Source of the DNA: DASQYE01 sp035940775
Lineage (GTDB): Bacteria; Acidobacteriota; Blastocatellia; Pyrinomonadales; Pyrinomonadaceae
Direction: 5' to 3'
Length of the DNA: 64,000 bases
NCBI GenBank assembly: GCA_035940775.1
Contig: DASZEN010000003.1
Coordinates: 310,001-374,000, forward strand
This document shows positions 32,750 through 41,473 of the stretch, piece after piece (the first letter of the stretch is position 1; every line of letters starts with the position of its first letter). The position numbers and the translations under genes are program-made. The notes beneath the pieces are model-generated. The model made no database searches, had not been told where the DNA came from, and saw only the letters and a program-made list of their open reading frames with translations.

Positions 32750-34219
32750 TCAACTGTAACGGCCCGTCTCGGTCAGGTCGTCGTAGATCATCCCGCGACG
32801 GTCTTTCCTGGCCTTGGTGGCCGCCGTGTAGCCGCCCTCTTCGTTGCGGCTGATCTTGTTCTGCGCGTAGAGACCTTCGAGGGCGAACTCGCAGGCGGCG
32901 ACCGTCTGCGCGTCGTCCGAGCGCTTAAAGTCGAAGGGGATAAGCGCCGTCTCGATAAGCTCCGGCACGGCTTCGAGGAGTTGCATACATTCGAGCGCGG
33001 ATGCCGTGTCGGCCAGCCGCAGGTTGTTGCCTTGATCGAACCAGCGTACGGCGTCCGAGAAATCTATGCCGACGAAGTAGCCCTCGAAAATCTCTCCGGC
33101 GGCGCGCTTTATCAAATCCTTGGCGATGCGGTTCGCGCCGACCTGTTCGCCCTCGTATTCCAGCTCCATCTTGCCCGTCATCGAAGGGACGGCGGCGTAG
33201 ATGTCCGAGATACGCGGCACGATCTCATCGTCTTCGGTGAGGAGCGAGCGGCGTTCGGCGTTCGAGACGGCCGCTTCCATGACGGTGATCGGCAGTCGTT
33301 GCGAGACGCCCGAGCGCTTGTCTATGCGCTGGTCGTCGCGCGCCTCGAACGCGATCTGCTCGACGAGGTTGCGTATAAAGTCAGGGATACGCAGGCGGCC
33401 TTCCATGCCCTCGCGCTCAGTCCATGCCTCCTGACGAGTTATCTCGACGCCGAGCTGTAGCTCCGCCGGATAATGCGTCAAAATCTCCGCGCCGATGCGA
33501 TCCTTCAGGGGCGTGATGATCTTGCCGCGCGCCGTGTAGTCTTCCGGGTTGGCCGAAAAGACCAGCAACACGTCCAGGGGCAGGCGCACGGGATAGCCTT
33601 TGATCTGCACGTCGCCCTCCTGCATGATGTTGAAGAGCCCGACCTGAATTTTTCCGGCGAGGTCTGGCAGCTCATTGATGGCGAAGATGCCGCGGTTGGC
33701 GCGCGGCAGCAGACCATAATGGATCGTCAGCTCGTCGCTGAGCAGATGGCCGCCCTTGGCCGCCTTGATAGGGTCTACGTCGCCGATGATGTCTGCGATG
33801 GTAACGTCGGGCGTGGCGAGCTTTTCGACAAATCGAGCGTCGCGCTCGACCCAACTGATGGGCGTATTGTCGCCCTCGGTCTGGAGCATCTGGCGACCGT
33901 AAGCGCTGATCGGCTTGAACGGATCGTCGTTGACCTCCGAGCCGTAGATGACCGGAAGGCGCTCGTCCAGCAATTCGGTCAACTGTCGTATGATGCGGCT
34001 CTTGGCCTGACCGCGCAGGCCCAGAAGTATCAGGTTATGGCGCGAAAGGATCGCATTAACGATCTGCGGCACGACCGTTTCATCGTAGCCGACGATGCCC
34101 GGAAAAAGTTTTTCGCCCGCGCGCAGCTTACGCACCAGATTGGCGCGCAGCTCGTCCTTGACCGAGCGCGATTCGTATCCTACAGCTTTCAGCTCGCCCA
34201 GAGTTTTTGCTAATGCCAT
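32750..34219 (-). CDS. MoxR/ChlI-type AAA+ ATPase
   Basis: A 489-residue AAA+ protein of the magnesium-chelatase-subunit-I/MoxR clade. Walker A is LLGLRGQAKSRIIRQL (about 64-79), and the helix-2 insert region SYGLLPRANRGIFAINELPDL contains Walker B in the form FAINEL (Asn-Glu instead of Asp-Glu). Sensor 1 is LLVFSANPEDYTARGKIITPLKDR, and the C-terminal lid is helical. It probably remodels a protein complex together with the VWA protein downstream, as in ChlI/ChlD or RavA/ViaA pairs. The Asn-for-Asp change in Walker B is noted; the catalytic Glu is retained. Confidence 0.85.
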   Translation of the reverse strand: MALAKTLGELKAVGYESRSVKDELRANLVRKLRAGEKLFPGIVGYDETVVPQIVNAILSRHNLILLGLRGQAKSRIIRQLTELLDERLPVIYGSEVNDDPFKPISAYGRQMLQTEGDNTPISWVERDARFVEKLATPDVTIADIIGDVDPIKAAKGGHLLSDELTIHYGLLPRANRGIFAINELPDLAGKIQVGLFNIMQEGDVQIKGYPVRLPLDVLLVFSANPEDYTARGKIITPLKDRIGAEILTHYPAELQLGVEITRQEAWTEREGMEGRLRIPDFIRNLVEQIAFEARDDQRIDKRSGVSQRLPITVMEAAVSNAERRSLLTEDDEIVPRISDIYAAVPSMTGKMELEYEGEQVGANRIAKDLIKRAAGEIFEGYFVGIDFSDAVRWFDQGNNLRLADTASALECMQLLEAVPELIETALIPFDFKRSDDAQTVAACEFALEGLYAQNKISRNEEGGYTAATKARKDRRGMIYDDLTETGRYS

Positions 34220-34262
34220 TGCTTGAGTAGTCGCCCTTCCTTGACCCGCTCTTGTTTAGTTT

Positions 34263-34293
34263 AAAAAGGCTCGCCCGTCGCCTGAAGGCGAGC
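34263..34293 (-). terminator. Terminator between the Nudix-MBL and MoxR genes
   Basis: A 7-bp stem GCTCGCC/GGCGAGC (34269-34275 with 34287-34293) is followed on the minus strand by CTTTTT. It sits upstream of the MoxR gene and downstream of the Nudix-MBL gene, separating the two transcripts. Confidence 0.6.
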
Positions 34294-34474
34294 GTCCCGG
34301 TGAACGCGTATTCCAGGTAAAGTTTACACCAAGATTAAAGAGTACGCGCGCGCTCTCTCGCTCTGACCCTTAAGGGGCGGACTCTTCCGCCCGGATGGCC
34401 CGGCTCGCGGCCGCGATCAATTTTGAGCCCGGCCGGGCGGATGCGCGCGTTTTCCGGCGACTGGCGTGGCCTTT

Positions 34475-36040
34475 TCAACCGGCGGACGCATTTGGGTCGC
34501 GGGCGACGTAGCGATGATCGCCCTCATGAGCCACCAGCTTGTCGGCTTCCAGTTTTTCGAGATGCGCGACGACGGCCCGTTCTGCCATCGCGTGAGCTTT
34601 CGGCGAAACGTCCGTATAAACGCGGGCGACGATCTCTGCGGGCGTCGCCGCTCCGTCGCGCACCGCCTTCAGAATATTCGCCTCGCGTTCGAGACGATGA
34701 GCGATGTACTCGTCTATCTTCGCGTGCGGGTTGCCCATCGCCGGGCCGTGGCCGCCGAAGAGCACGGTCAGGTGCGGCAGCGAGCGCAGCCGCTCAAGCG
34801 AAGCGAGGTAGTCGCGCATATTGCCTTCGGGCGGATCAATCAGCACCGAACCGAGGCCGACTATATTATCGCCCGTCAGGGCCGCGCCCGTGCGCTCATC
34901 ATAAAAGCATAGATGGCCGCGCGTGTGACCGGGCGTGTGCAGGGCGCGCAAAGCCAGTGGCGGAGTGCCCTCAAGCTCGATCAGGTCTCCGTCCTCGATC
35001 AGTCGGTCGACCTGAATCCTGCTGCGCAAAGGTTCTGCCGTCAGCCTGTGCGCGGCTACGCAGACGCGCCCGCCCAGGTGTTCTGATAAAGCCTCGACGC
35101 CGCCCGTGTGATCCGGATGAAAGTGCGTCAGGATTATTTCACGCAAAACGCGTCCCTCGCCAACAAGCTCGTCGACGCACGCTGCGAGCGCAGACTGCTC
35201 CTCCTCATAAGGGGACGCCGGATCAATGACGAGCAGCTCGCGCGAGGTGTAGATCAGGTAACAGTTGGTGTGCGTCGCGGGCGGCAAGGTCTTCGTGCGT
35301 ACCGGAAAGCAGATGAAGTTTGGGCGAAACTCTATACGCCGCGTGGGCTCGCCGTGCGCCTCCGGGACTGCCAGAAAGCGCTCGATGAGATCATCCGTCA
35401 AGCCAGCGGCGAGCGTCCTTAAAGCGTGAAGCACGGGCGGCGCGCCTAGTATCTCGGAACGCTGCCATCGCTCGTAAGCCGCGCGCGCCGTCGTCCATTC
35501 GCCCGCTTCAAGCTCGCCCTCCGTAACGTGCGGCTCCTGTTTGGGCGGGCAGTTGACCAGAAAGAACCACGTATCGAAACGTCGCGGGCTGAAAGGCGGC
35601 GTCACCCAGCGACCGGCGTAAGTGAAATCCTTCGCGTCCAGATGCAGCCCATAATGGCGCAGGAGCGCCGCAAAGGAGATTCGCCCCGCTTCGAGGTCGT
35701 CGCGCAGAGAGGCCCGCTGCCCCTTCGTCAGAGTCTGCGCGCCGCGCGCAACCAGCACGCCCAGTTCTTCAAAAAGCTCGCGCGCGGCGCAAGCGATCAT
35801 CGCCGCCGTCTCCGCGTCCGGAGAATTTTCCACTCGCGTCTCACCGTCCGAGGCGTCGCGCTGGCCGCCCGCGAAGGCATAAAAGCCGCCGAGGAAGGCC
35901 AGCTTAAGACTGCGCCGCACCCAGAAGACCTCCGGGCCCGCCGCAGTCTCGCGCAGAAGTATGACCGCCGCCGCATCCCTGGGCACTACGGCGGCGGCAA
36001 CCGGCAAAACTCCCGCACTCTTGTCTGTCTGCGCGCTCAA
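34475..36040 (-). CDS. Nudix hydrolase - metallo-beta-lactamase fold fusion
   Basis: A 521-residue protein. The N-terminal half (about 15-250) is Nudix-like: VVPRDAAAVILLRE is the first strand, and GGQRDASD followed by AACAARELFEELGV resembles a stretched Nudix box (G-x-R-E-x-x-E-E type). The C-terminal half (about 265-520) is an MBL-fold hydrolase with TNCYLIY, the metal motif LTHFHPDHTGG (about 335), HTPGHTRGHLCFYDE, GDNIVGLGS and GGHGPAMGNP. It resembles LACTB2-type proteins with the helical C-terminal extension. The substrate is unknown. Confidence 0.82.
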   Translation of the reverse strand: MSAQTDKSAGVLPVAAAVVPRDAAAVILLRETAAGPEVFWVRRSLKLAFLGGFYAFAGGQRDASDGETRVENSPDAETAAMIACAARELFEELGVLVARGAQTLTKGQRASLRDDLEAGRISFAALLRHYGLHLDAKDFTYAGRWVTPPFSPRRFDTWFFLVNCPPKQEPHVTEGELEAGEWTTARAAYERWQRSEILGAPPVLHALRTLAAGLTDDLIERFLAVPEAHGEPTRRIEFRPNFICFPVRTKTLPPATHTNCYLIYTSRELLVIDPASPYEEEQSALAACVDELVGEGRVLREIILTHFHPDHTGGVEALSEHLGGRVCVAAHRLTAEPLRSRIQVDRLIEDGDLIELEGTPPLALRALHTPGHTRGHLCFYDERTGAALTGDNIVGLGSVLIDPPEGNMRDYLASLERLRSLPHLTVLFGGHGPAMGNPHAKIDEYIAHRLEREANILKAVRDGAATPAEIVARVYTDVSPKAHAMAERAVVAHLEKLEADKLVAHEGDHRYVARDPNASAG

Positions 36041-36061
36041 AACGACCTTTGAAGAGATCAG

Positions 36062-36144
36062 GATGAGGGCGGCAGAGGGATGAAAGAATAATTATTCAAC
36101 TTGAACAATCCTGCTTCATCCCTCACCGCTGCCGCACTCATCCC
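36062..36144 (-). terminator. Terminator of the molybdopterin oxidoreductase gene
   Basis: A long imperfect inverted repeat: GGATGAGGGCGGCAGAGGG with ATGAA (36062-36085) pairs with TTCATCCCTC…TGCCGC…CTCATCC (36117-36144) with a small bulge. It lies just downstream of the stop codon at 36152 on the minus strand and encloses an AT-rich loop. Confidence 0.55.
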
Positions 36145-36151
36145 TACGGCT

Positions 36152-36850
36152 TCATCCCTCCGTTTCTCCCTGCCATCGAAATCGTTCGCCATCGCCTCCG
36201 TTCCAGGGATTGCCGCGCATGTGATAGCCGCCGCGTTCCCAGAAGCCGGGCTCATCCTCTGCCAGAAAGCGCACGCCCTTGACCCACTTCGCCGACTTCC
36301 AGGCGTAGAGCTGCGGGACGACGAGGCGCACCGGCCCGCCATGTTCGGGCGGGATGGGCTGGCCGTCGTGTGACCATGCGAAGAGCGCATCCTCGGCCAG
36401 AAAATATTCCAGGGGAATATTTGTGCTCCACCCGGAATCATAGCCGAAAGCGAGCGCAAACTTCGCCTCCGGTTTGAGCCCGACAACCCGTGCGAACTCG
36501 CCGGTGGAGACGCCGCCCCAGACGTTATCGAGCCGAGACCAGCGCGTAACACAATGAAAGTCGGCGTAGACCTTGACGGCGGGCAACCGCATAAAATCGT
36601 CGAGCGACCAGGATTGCGGGTGTTCTACGAGGCCGTCCGCCTCGAACGTCCACGTCGCAAGGTCAACCGCGGGCGTGCCGTGCGCGTCGAGCACGGGCCA
36701 CTTGCGCGTGCGCGTCTGTCCGGGCGGAACGCGATTCGAGCGCCGCGTGTCGGGACTGATAATCACTTCCGAGTCCTGAATCTCTTCGGCACGGCGCGGC
36801 TCCCCCTTCTGATAAAGCGGATCATTAAAAAGATTTCCGAGAAAACTCAT
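36152..36850 (-). CDS. Sulfite oxidase-family molybdopterin oxidoreductase
   Basis: A 232-residue protein with the SUOX/YedY Mo-pterin-binding fold. It has TFEADGLVEHPQSWSLDDFMRLP, the Mo-coordinating Cys in ADFHCVTRWSRLDNVWGG (about residue 92), DSGWSTNIPLEYFL, and GGPVRLVVPQLYAWKSAKWVKGV with the basic pterin-phosphate-contacting region. It ends FWERGGYHMRGNPWNGGDGER. There is no Tat signal, so it is cytoplasmic, unlike YedY. The substrate is unknown; sulfite or a sulfoxide would be the family precedents. GAGG lies five bases before the ATG. Confidence 0.87.
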   Translation of the reverse strand: MSFLGNLFNDPLYQKGEPRRAEEIQDSEVIISPDTRRSNRVPPGQTRTRKWPVLDAHGTPAVDLATWTFEADGLVEHPQSWSLDDFMRLPAVKVYADFHCVTRWSRLDNVWGGVSTGEFARVVGLKPEAKFALAFGYDSGWSTNIPLEYFLAEDALFAWSHDGQPIPPEHGGPVRLVVPQLYAWKSAKWVKGVRFLAEDEPGFWERGGYHMRGNPWNGGDGERFRWQGETEG

Positions 36851-36895
36851 TACGCCTCAGAAGAATGTAGAAGTCAGAACCCGTGGATTCGGAAA

Positions 36896-36930
36896 TCAGA
36901 ATAAAGGGGCCGAGACCACTTTTATTCTGA
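36896..36930 (-). terminator. Hairpin between the unknown gene and the oxidoreductase gene
   Basis: A perfect 10-bp stem TCAGAATAAA/TTTATTCTGA (36896-36905 with 36921-36930) lies directly downstream of the unknown gene ending at 36938 and before the start of the molybdopterin oxidoreductase gene. Confidence 0.45.
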
Positions 36931-36937
36931 CTCCTGA

Positions 36938-37372
36938 CTACTGTTTTTCCGTTTTTCTCTCGACCATCGACATCAGATCGGTGGGCATCCATTTGCCGAC
37001 GCCCTTCTGTGTTTGTTCCTGAATGCCTACGGTGCGGTCGTGCCACTCGTCACGTTGATCGCCGCCGCCGCCGCGCGCCCTCTCGTAGTTCTCCGTCTGC
37101 TCAAGGCTGAGCACGATGCCGTCCACGATCTCCTTCCAGTCCTGCTGCTGAATGCCGCGCAGCACCAGCGAGAGACCGGCAGACCAATCCTCTTCGGGCG
37201 CGCGCGCGTCCTGTTCCGGTATCGCCAGATTATAGACGGGCGGAAACGGCGCGCCCGTGTATTCTCGTATAAGCTGCGCCTTGACATCCTTAAAGGAACC
37301 CTGCGGATTCTCGCGGTGAATGCCCTGCGCGCGACGAAAAATATCCGCCACCGTCTGCTGCTCCTGAGCCAT
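36938..37372 (-). CDS. Protein of unknown function
   Basis: A 144-residue protein that I do not recognise. It is hydrophilic, starting MAQEQQTVADIFRRAQGIHREN, with a mid-part WSAGLSLVLRGIQQQDWKEIVDGIVLSLEQTEN that looks helical, then a Gly/Arg-rich stretch, and no membrane segment or signal. AAGGAGG lies about 14 bases before the ATG. It stands between the subtilase gene (divergent) and the molybdopterin oxidoreductase gene. Confidence 0.6.
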   Translation of the reverse strand: MAQEQQTVADIFRRAQGIHRENPQGSFKDVKAQLIREYTGAPFPPVYNLAIPEQDARAPEEDWSAGLSLVLRGIQQQDWKEIVDGIVLSLEQTENYERARGGGGDQRDEWHDRTVGIQEQTQKGVGKWMPTDLMSMVERKTEKQ

Positions 37373-37597
37373 GCAAATTCTCTGGCCTCCTTAAATGTTA
37401 ATGTCGCCCGGAATAGAACTACCTTACACGCCGCGCGCCCGAATCACAAACCCGATGAAGAGAGGGGCGCAGGCACGCCATTTCCCCGAGAATTTTTACG
37501 CTCAATCATCATTCCCCGCTTGCATCGATTTGACATTTCCGTCCATCATATCCTCCTCAAGTCGAAAAGAACAAAATGAGCAGGGGGGGTTTTGAGC

Positions 37598-38986
37598 ATG
37601 CCTGAAGAGGTCATTTCGGTTGAACCAACGGAACTTCATTCGGACAGGGCGGCGGGTCGGCCCGTGTGTCCCGTCTGCGGGCGTGAAGCACCCGACGGGC
37701 TCGCGCCCTTCGCCCCGCTGGCGGACGAGCTGAAGAAGATCATCTCGGCGAACGTCGCCGCCGCGTCGCTGCTCTCGGAAATCTGCCCGCGCTGCATAGG
37801 GCTGTTCGAGCGCGCCCGCGTACAGCTCGAAACGGATGCCGCCGTCTTCGAGCAGGGCGGCTACGTGCTTTCGACGCCGCTTCGGCTCGACGCCGATGAT
37901 CGTTTCAAGGGGCGCGGCATCACCATCGCCTTTCTGGATTCGGGCTTTTACCCGCACACTGATCTGACCACGCCGGACAATCGCATTCTCGCCTATCACA
38001 GCCTCGTGGAGGCCGTGGGCGACAAGACCACTCTGGAAACGCCCGATCCTTCGAGCTGGCATGGGATGATGACCTCTGTGGTGGCGGCTGGCAACGGCGG
38101 GCTCTCGGACGGTTTCTATCGCGGCATCGCGCCCGAATCAAACGTCGTGCTCGTCAAGCTCGCCCGGACGGGCCGCATCTCGGAGCGCGACATAGAGCGC
38201 GGCATCGAATGGGTGTTGGCCCACCGCGAAGAGTACGGGATTCGCATAGTCAATATCTCGGCGGGCGGCGACGACGAACAGTCGTACCTTCATAACTCTC
38301 TGTCGCAGACGATTGAGCGCGCCGTCGGCGCGGGCCTGATCGTCGTCTGCGCCGTCGGGAATGCGGGTCACATGCCGGGCCATCCCGTCCTGCCTCCGGC
38401 GAGCTGCCCTTCGGTGATCGCGGTCGGTGGTCTGGACGACCGGAACTCGCTCGACCGTGCGCGGCGCGGCATGTACCGCTCCTCGTATGGCCCAACCGTG
38501 GACGGCTTGCAGAAACCTGAAGTGATCGCGCCCGGCATCTGGGTTCCCGCCCCCATCCTTCCGCACACGCCGACCGCCGAAGAGGCCGAACTCTTCGCCA
38601 AACTCGACGCCGCTCCGGACGACCAGCTTCGCGCGCTTATAGTCGAGAGCGCGGGCGTGGACAAAGACCTCGATGAGGCGCGCGACCTGCCCGTGCCGCT
38701 CTTGCGCCAGTTGATTACCATTAAGCTGCGCGAGGGCAATGTCATCACGGAGCATTACAAGTACGTTGACGGAACATCATTCGCAGCGCCCATCGTCTCT
38801 TCGATCATCGCCTGCATGCTCGAAGCCAATCCGGCGCTCACGCCGCAGCAGGTCAAGCGCATCCTGATCGAGACGGCCGAACGCCTGCCCTCGATAGAGG
38901 TCGACCGGCAGGGCTGGGGAGTGGTCGCGCCGCGCCCGGCCGTCGAACTCGCCCTCGCGCTCGGCCCCGCGCTCGTTCAGGCGTGA
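37598..38986 (+). CDS. Subtilisin-like (S8) peptidase with N-terminal CxxC pair
   Basis: A 462-residue protein. Residues 20-75 contain two CPxC pairs (VCPVCGRE and ICPRCIGLF) that could bind zinc or form a redox pair. The S8 domain follows: catalytic Asp in GITIAFLDSGFYPHTDL (about 112), His in SSWHGMMTSVVAAGNG (about 151), Asn in VVCAVGNAGHMPG, and Ser in GTSFAAPIVSSIIACMLE (about 390). There is no signal peptide, so it is probably cytosolic. The start was set at the ATG 37598, with a G-rich ribosome-binding site (GGGGGGG) about nine bases ahead. A frame-wise upstream TTG at 37592 is less likely. Confidence 0.87.
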   Translation: MPEEVISVEPTELHSDRAAGRPVCPVCGREAPDGLAPFAPLADELKKIISANVAAASLLSEICPRCIGLFERARVQLETDAAVFEQGGYVLSTPLRLDADDRFKGRGITIAFLDSGFYPHTDLTTPDNRILAYHSLVEAVGDKTTLETPDPSSWHGMMTSVVAAGNGGLSDGFYRGIAPESNVVLVKLARTGRISERDIERGIEWVLAHREEYGIRIVNISAGGDDEQSYLHNSLSQTIERAVGAGLIVVCAVGNAGHMPGHPVLPPASCPSVIAVGGLDDRNSLDRARRGMYRSSYGPTVDGLQKPEVIAPGIWVPAPILPHTPTAEEAELFAKLDAAPDDQLRALIVESAGVDKDLDEARDLPVPLLRQLITIKLREGNVITEHYKYVDGTSFAAPIVSSIIACMLEANPALTPQQVKRILIETAERLPSIEVDRQGWGVVAPRPAVELALALGPALVQA

Positions 38987-39098
38987 GCGGCTCCCAGGCG
39001 CGGCGTTTAAAATTTCAGAGCTTCATACCGGAAGCGCGTTGGAAGTAGAATGCCCGACGGCCCGAAGGGCTTTTTGTTTTCCGAGGGCTTTGAGCCGC

Positions 39099-40874
39099 AT
39101 GAACGACTGCCGACTACAGAATGGATCAACGGTCGCCATCATCGGCGGAGGGCCGGGCGGGGCGGCCTGCGCCATCAAGCTGTTGCAGGGAGCCGACGCG
39201 CGCGGCTTGCGTCTGCGTGTGCTCATATTCGAGGGCAAGGATTTCAACGTTCATGCCAACCAGTGCGTCGGCGTCCTCTCGCCGCCCATCGAAGACGTGT
39301 TGGCGCGGGAGCTGGATTTGCACCTGCCGCGCGATCTCATCAAGCGACAGATCTTCGGTTATCGGCTGCACGGCATGCGGGAAAACGTGTTGCTGACGGG
39401 GCATGGCGCGCATGGCGGACAGCTTGAGCACGGGCGCGCGACCTACGCCGTGGAGCGCGCGCATTTCGACCGCTTCCTGCTCGATCAGGCGCGCGAGCTT
39501 GGCGCTGAAGTTATCCGTTCGCGCGTCACTGGCATTGAGTTCGTGCGCACGGGCGGGCTCGACGAGGTGCGCATCTACAGCGAATCGCTCTACGAGAAGG
39601 CGGACGTGGTCATCGGCGCCTTCGGGCTCGACGAGGCGATGCTCTCCGTCTTTGAGGAGGTGACGGCGCGCGGCCGCCGGGGCTTCGAGCGTCCGACCAG
39701 GTGGCTGAAGAGTTATCTGACGACGATTGATACGAGCGCCCGCTTCCAGGCCGAGAAGCTCGGCCATATCGTACATGCTTTTCTGCTGCCCCCTCGCTGC
39801 CCGCGCATAGAGTTCGGGGCCGTCACGCCGAAGGGCGATCATATCCTGGTCAACATCGCGGGCGAGAGTGTCTCCTCTTGCGACCTTGATCTTTTTCTAC
39901 TGCTGCCGGAGGTGCAGGAGCTACTGCCCGGATTCGACGCCGGTGCGATCAACTATTACGAGGGACGTTTCCCTTCGTCCCCGGCGCGGCGTCCCTACGG
40001 GCATCGCTACGCGCTGGTGGGCGACGCGACCGGCTGGCTTCGTCCCTTCAAGGGCAAGGGCATAAATACGGCCCTCCTGACGGGCATCCGCGCGGCCGAG
40101 ACGATGCTCGATTACGGCGTGTCGGAGCGCGCGCTCGGGAATTATCGCCGCGCCTGCGCCGACCTGCTGGGCGATTTTCGCTACGGAGTCGTGGTGCGAC
40201 GTTTGATGTTGATGGGCGGCCGACTGTTTTTAGACCCGATGATTGATGTCGGCAAGGTAGACCCGTTGATGTATGATGCGCTCTTCGACTCGGTCTCGGG
40301 TCATGATACGTATCGCAACATCATCGCGCGCTCTCTCAGGGCACGCCTCGTGCGCAAGGTCGCCGCGAGAATGATTCGCGGGATCGGCCGTCATAGGGCG
40401 CGCCGGGCAAAGCATATGCAAGACCTAACGGTGCGCCGGATGACCGTGCGCGACATAGACGAAGTGCTGCGCCTGGACGAGAAGATCACGGGCAAGCCGC
40501 ACGCCGCCTATTACGAATCGAAGGCGGCGGCCTACATCTCGCGCGCACCCGAATACTGTCTGGTCGCAGAACACCGCGACCGCGTCGTTGGCTTCGTCCT
40601 CGGAGACGTGCGCGGCTGGGAGTTTGCCACAGAGTTGTCGGGCTGGCTTGAGATCATCGGGGTCGATCCGGATTATCACGGCCAGGGCGTGAGCCGCGCC
40701 CTGATGGACGAGCTGTTCGCGAAGTTTCACAGAGCGGGCGTCGGCGTCGTCAATACTATGGTCAACTGGAATGACGGCGACCTGATAGACTACTTTCGCG
40801 CCAACGGGTTCGACCGTGGCGAGTACGTTAATCTGGTCAAGCGCCTCGGAGACGAAGAAGGGGAAGCGGAATAA
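39099..40874 (+). CDS. FAD oxidoreductase fused to a C-terminal GNAT acetyltransferase
   Basis: A 591-residue protein. Residues 1-395 are a geranylgeranyl-reductase-like flavoprotein (STVAIIGGGPGGAACAIKLL at the N-terminus; GHRYALVGDATGWLRPFKGKGINTALLTG near residue 300 is the second FAD motif). Residues 440-580 are a GNAT domain (LTVRRMTVRDIDEVLRLDE, LEIIGVDPDYHGQGVSRALMDELF with the acetyl-CoA loop, and NDGDLIDYFRANGFDRGEYVNLVK). The start was set at the ATG 39099; the frame is open 20 codons further to a TTG. This is a second flavoprotein of the same family as the one at 26872. Confidence 0.85.
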   Translation: MNDCRLQNGSTVAIIGGGPGGAACAIKLLQGADARGLRLRVLIFEGKDFNVHANQCVGVLSPPIEDVLARELDLHLPRDLIKRQIFGYRLHGMRENVLLTGHGAHGGQLEHGRATYAVERAHFDRFLLDQARELGAEVIRSRVTGIEFVRTGGLDEVRIYSESLYEKADVVIGAFGLDEAMLSVFEEVTARGRRGFERPTRWLKSYLTTIDTSARFQAEKLGHIVHAFLLPPRCPRIEFGAVTPKGDHILVNIAGESVSSCDLDLFLLLPEVQELLPGFDAGAINYYEGRFPSSPARRPYGHRYALVGDATGWLRPFKGKGINTALLTGIRAAETMLDYGVSERALGNYRRACADLLGDFRYGVVVRRLMLMGGRLFLDPMIDVGKVDPLMYDALFDSVSGHDTYRNIIARSLRARLVRKVAARMIRGIGRHRARRAKHMQDLTVRRMTVRDIDEVLRLDEKITGKPHAAYYESKAAAYISRAPEYCLVAEHRDRVVGFVLGDVRGWEFATELSGWLEIIGVDPDYHGQGVSRALMDELFAKFHRAGVGVVNTMVNWNDGDLIDYFRANGFDRGEYVNLVKRLGDEEGEAE

Positions 40875-41032
40875 GGATTGAAGGCCGAAAGCGGCGGCGG
40901 CGAACAAGATCGAAGAGCGCCCCGACGAAGCTTTGCCTGCTAGACATGCGCGACGGGGCTGTGCCACAATCCCTCGCACCCAAGCACAAACCGCAAACCG
41001 AATCAGCACGAGAGGAGAGCGTTTAGATTCAC

Positions 41033-41356
41033 ATGGCAGAGAATGAGACTGATGTGACGGCCAGCAGCAGCAGCGCGCCCGCCGCCGCAGAGGGTGGCGA
41101 AGGCGAGGCGCCGCCGCCCGATGCGGCCACCGCCGCCACCGAAGAGATTACGTATCACGCCGTCGAAAAGGATGGACAGGTGACGGCCATCTGGGAGATG
41201 CAGGGTCGTAAGCACCTGCGTACCATAGACCCGCGCTCGCGCCAGGGTCAGGATATTCTGCGCCTCTACACCGCAGAGCATCATGACGATGCAGGCGCAG
41301 CCGAGGGCGGTGGTAGTGGCGGCGGAGGAGGCGGCAGCGAGCCCACCGCTTCCTGA
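41033..41356 (+). CDS. Low-complexity small protein of unknown function
   Basis: A 107-residue protein that I do not recognise. The N-terminus is rich in Ala, Glu, Pro and Ser (ASSSSAPAAAEGGEGEAPPP). A short conserved-looking core (ITYHAVEKDGQVTAIWEMQG and the following RKHLRTIDPRSRQGQDILRL) follows, then a Gly-rich tail ending SEPTAS. No signal or membrane segment. GAGGAGAG is 17 bases before the ATG. It has its own terminator and a convergent neighbour. Confidence 0.55.
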   Translation: MAENETDVTASSSSAPAAAEGGEGEAPPPDAATAATEEITYHAVEKDGQVTAIWEMQGRKHLRTIDPRSRQGQDILRLYTAEHHDDAGAAEGGGSGGGGGGSEPTAS

Positions 41357-41419
41357 TTCCTCGCTTCCCGATTCTTTCCGAAAACCATTCCCCCTCGGGT
41401 CTCTTTGATCGGAACCTGT

Positions 41420-41473
41420 AAGAGAAGAGTCGTGCCCCGTCAGCAGGCGGCGGGCGCGGCTCTTCTCTTTTTC
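41420..41473 (+). terminator. Intrinsic terminator shared by convergent genes
   Basis: A 10-bp stem AAGAGAAGAG/CTCTTCTCTT (41420-41429 with 41460-41469) around a GC-rich partly paired loop, followed by TTTT on the plus strand. It ends the 41033 gene; the acetyltransferase gene on the opposite strand stops right at its edge. Confidence 0.75.
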
